Origin: Alphaproteobacteria bacterium
GTDB taxonomy: Bacteria; Pseudomonadota; Alphaproteobacteria; Micavibrionales; UBA2020
DNA length: 64,000 nt
Direction: 5' to 3'
NCBI GenBank assembly: GCA_025934695.1
Contig: JAICWS010000006.1
Location: 186,001-250,000, forward strand
The notes beneath the pieces were generated by a model, which was not told the origin of the DNA, searched no databases, and saw only the letters and a list, made by a program, of their open reading frames with translations. The position numbers were made by a program, and so were the translations under genes. Below, in pieces: positions 63,342-64,000 of this stretch. Within the stretch, counting starts at the first letter, position 1. Each line of letters starts with the position of its first letter.

Positions 63342-63382
63342 CTTTGTTTCGGGGTCGAAAAACTTTGTTTCAGCTTTGTAAC
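63342..63382. repeat. Helically phased short repeats upstream of the sigma gene
   Basis: CTTTGTTTC occurs at 63342-63350 and 63363-63371, and CTTTGTAAC at 63374-63382. The spacing of 21 and 11 bases equals two and one DNA turns, as for a cooperative regulator binding one face. It lies 70-110 bases before the sigma gene start. Confidence 0.4.
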
Positions 63383-63462
63383 AATCACTGGTTTTTGAGC
63401 CCAATTCCGCTTTATTTTCAATAAAATCGTTTTCGTAATACTAAAGACGTTGCCATATCTTT

Positions 63463-63488
63463 GGAACTTTCTTGTGAGCGAGGCCGTT
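63463..63488 (+). promoter_or_regulatory. EcfG-type promoter facing right
   Basis: GGAAC (63463-63467) and CGTT (63485-63488) are 17 bases apart, an exact match to GGAAC-N16/17-CGTT. The next supported coding start on this strand is 438 bases away at 63926. Confidence 0.7.
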
Positions 63489-63494
63489 GAGGAG

Positions 63495-63640
63495 CGCGGA
63501 AGGCGGAAAACACGTTCTTTTCAGCGATTCCCGGCGTTGCGATGCATCAAAACAGCTGCAGCCGTTGCACAACTGCGAAGGTCAGACAGCCAAAAGGGCA
63601 TTCGCGAAGCGAATCCGCGGGTGACCCTTCGCGGGGCCTT
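63495..63640 (+). ncRNA. Candidate EcfG-dependent small RNA
   Basis: Transcription from the promoter at 63463 would begin near 63495. No convincing coding frame follows. At 63600-63614 ATTCGC-GAA-GCGAAT forms a hairpin, and at 63615-63635 CCGCG/CGCGG forms another, followed by GGCCTTTCTT, which could end a transcript of about 145 bases. Alternatively this is a long leader of the gene at 63926. Inference only. Confidence 0.3.
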
Positions 63641-63764
63641 TCTTCTCGATCAGCGATTCGATGGCCTTGCGGACGGCTTCGCGAATGGCGGCAGCTTTAC
63701 CGCTTCGGGGGTGGGGCGGCCGGTGGCCGGCGCGGGTCCCGCTTCTGGGGCCGGATTTATGCAT
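63582..63764 (-). CDS. Doubtful small ORF
   Basis: This is a 60-residue basic frame with GGAAG 8 bases before its ATG and an amphipathic stretch AAAIREAVRKAIESLIEKKG. It could be real, or an accident of high-GC sequence antisense to the candidate RNA. The rest of 63641-63925 shows no supported gene. Confidence 0.2.
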   Translation of the reverse strand: MHKSGPRSGTRAGHRPPHPRSGKAAAIREAVRKAIESLIEKKGPAKGHPRIRFANALLAV

Positions 63765-63925
63765 CTGACATTCTTCCTTTTCAGCCTCAGTGCCAACGGC
63801 GCCGCCTGCGCTAAGTTCGCCGGAACAACGCGGCTGGCAGGGGGTTTGCCGAGAAAGGGGAAGAGATTTAGGAAAACCTCGCCACGTCTATTATCACAGC
63901 AGAACAACAAAAAGGGAGGCGACCC

Positions 63926-64000
63926 ATGAAAACGCAAGAGAAAAATTTTGTCCTCGATTTACCGGACAAAGGATCGGAGCTTGACGCATTCGCGCAAGAA
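63926..64000 (+). CDS. Start of an unidentified gene, cut by window
   Basis: The ATG at 63926 is preceded by GGGAGG 6 bases upstream. The first 25 residues include MKTQEKNFVLDLPDKGSELD, which is not enough to assign a family. GGAAC-N16-GGTT at 63822-63846 is one mismatch from an EcfG promoter. Confidence 0.55.
   Translation, partial: MKTQEKNFVLDLPDKGSELDAFAQE

Noticed and set aside
63542..63814. 90-residue Arg-rich plus-strand frame after the EcfG-type promoter
   Set aside because: Composition and lack of a ribosome site suggest chance; kept as possible RNA instead.
63450..63929. 159-residue plus-strand frame reaching the gene at 63926
   Set aside because: It begins upstream of the EcfG promoter -35 element, has no ribosome site and no recognisable segments.

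Overview
The window is high-GC, gene-dense DNA that most likely comes from an alphaproteobacterium. The evidence is a fused trpE-trpG gene behind a short leader peptide with three tandem Trp codons, as in rhizobia; an FNR/FixK-type regulator and box; and promoters of the GGAAC-N16/17-CGTT type around an ECF sigma gene, the signature of the alphaproteobacterial general stress sigma EcfG. I cannot name a genus. I saw no rRNA, tRNA, CRISPR array, insertion sequence or prophage.

Layout. 1-5.3 kb: a truncated beta-propeller gene, galU, a flotillin-like SPFH gene with internal repeats, a Crp/Fnr regulator, and the remains of a histidine kinase gene. 5.3-11.1 kb: an MFS transporter, then a tightly overlapping sensory operon (CheY-like receiver, CheX-like protein lacking the catalytic Glu, FIST sensor, CheA-like kinase, exported protein). 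11.1-19.1 kb: a phosphoribosyltransferase plus erythromycin-esterase-like pair and a 1947-residue alpha-2-macroglobulin. 19.2-26.0 kb: urate to malate in one cluster (PuuD, HiuH, UraD, PuuE, allantoicase, AllA, malate synthase). 26-32.8 kb: FecR-domain protein, FAD/Rieske oxidoreductase, ROK sugar kinase, cupin and a two-module M16 peptidase. 32.8-39.4 kb: one contiguous trpL-EG-D-C-F-B-A operon. 39.5-48.3 kb: two small genes, an RND pump and an ABC-2 exporter. 48.4-49.5 kb: an RTX repeat protein.

49.7-58.7 kb is the best candidate for an undescribed system. It is an eight-gene run on one strand: ECF sigma factor, single-span probable anti-sigma, an unknown exported protein, a CsgG/FlgO-like protein, a 1214-residue CsgG-like/TPR/beta-propeller protein, another unknown exported protein, a second small CsgG-like/TPR protein and a thioredoxin-fold protein with CPAC. 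Almost every product carries a signal peptide. The region upstream holds a 22-23 bp imperfect direct repeat with 70 bp spacing.

58.7-64 kb is a signalling island: four stand-alone receivers, a receiver-histidine kinase, an EcfG-like sigma factor and a small anti-sigma-like protein. Two exact EcfG-type promoters lie here: one in front of the anti-sigma-like gene, the other firing into a 440-bp stretch that may encode a small RNA. A new coding region starts at 63926 and runs off the end.

Calls are by reading the translated sequence and recalling family motifs; no database search was run.
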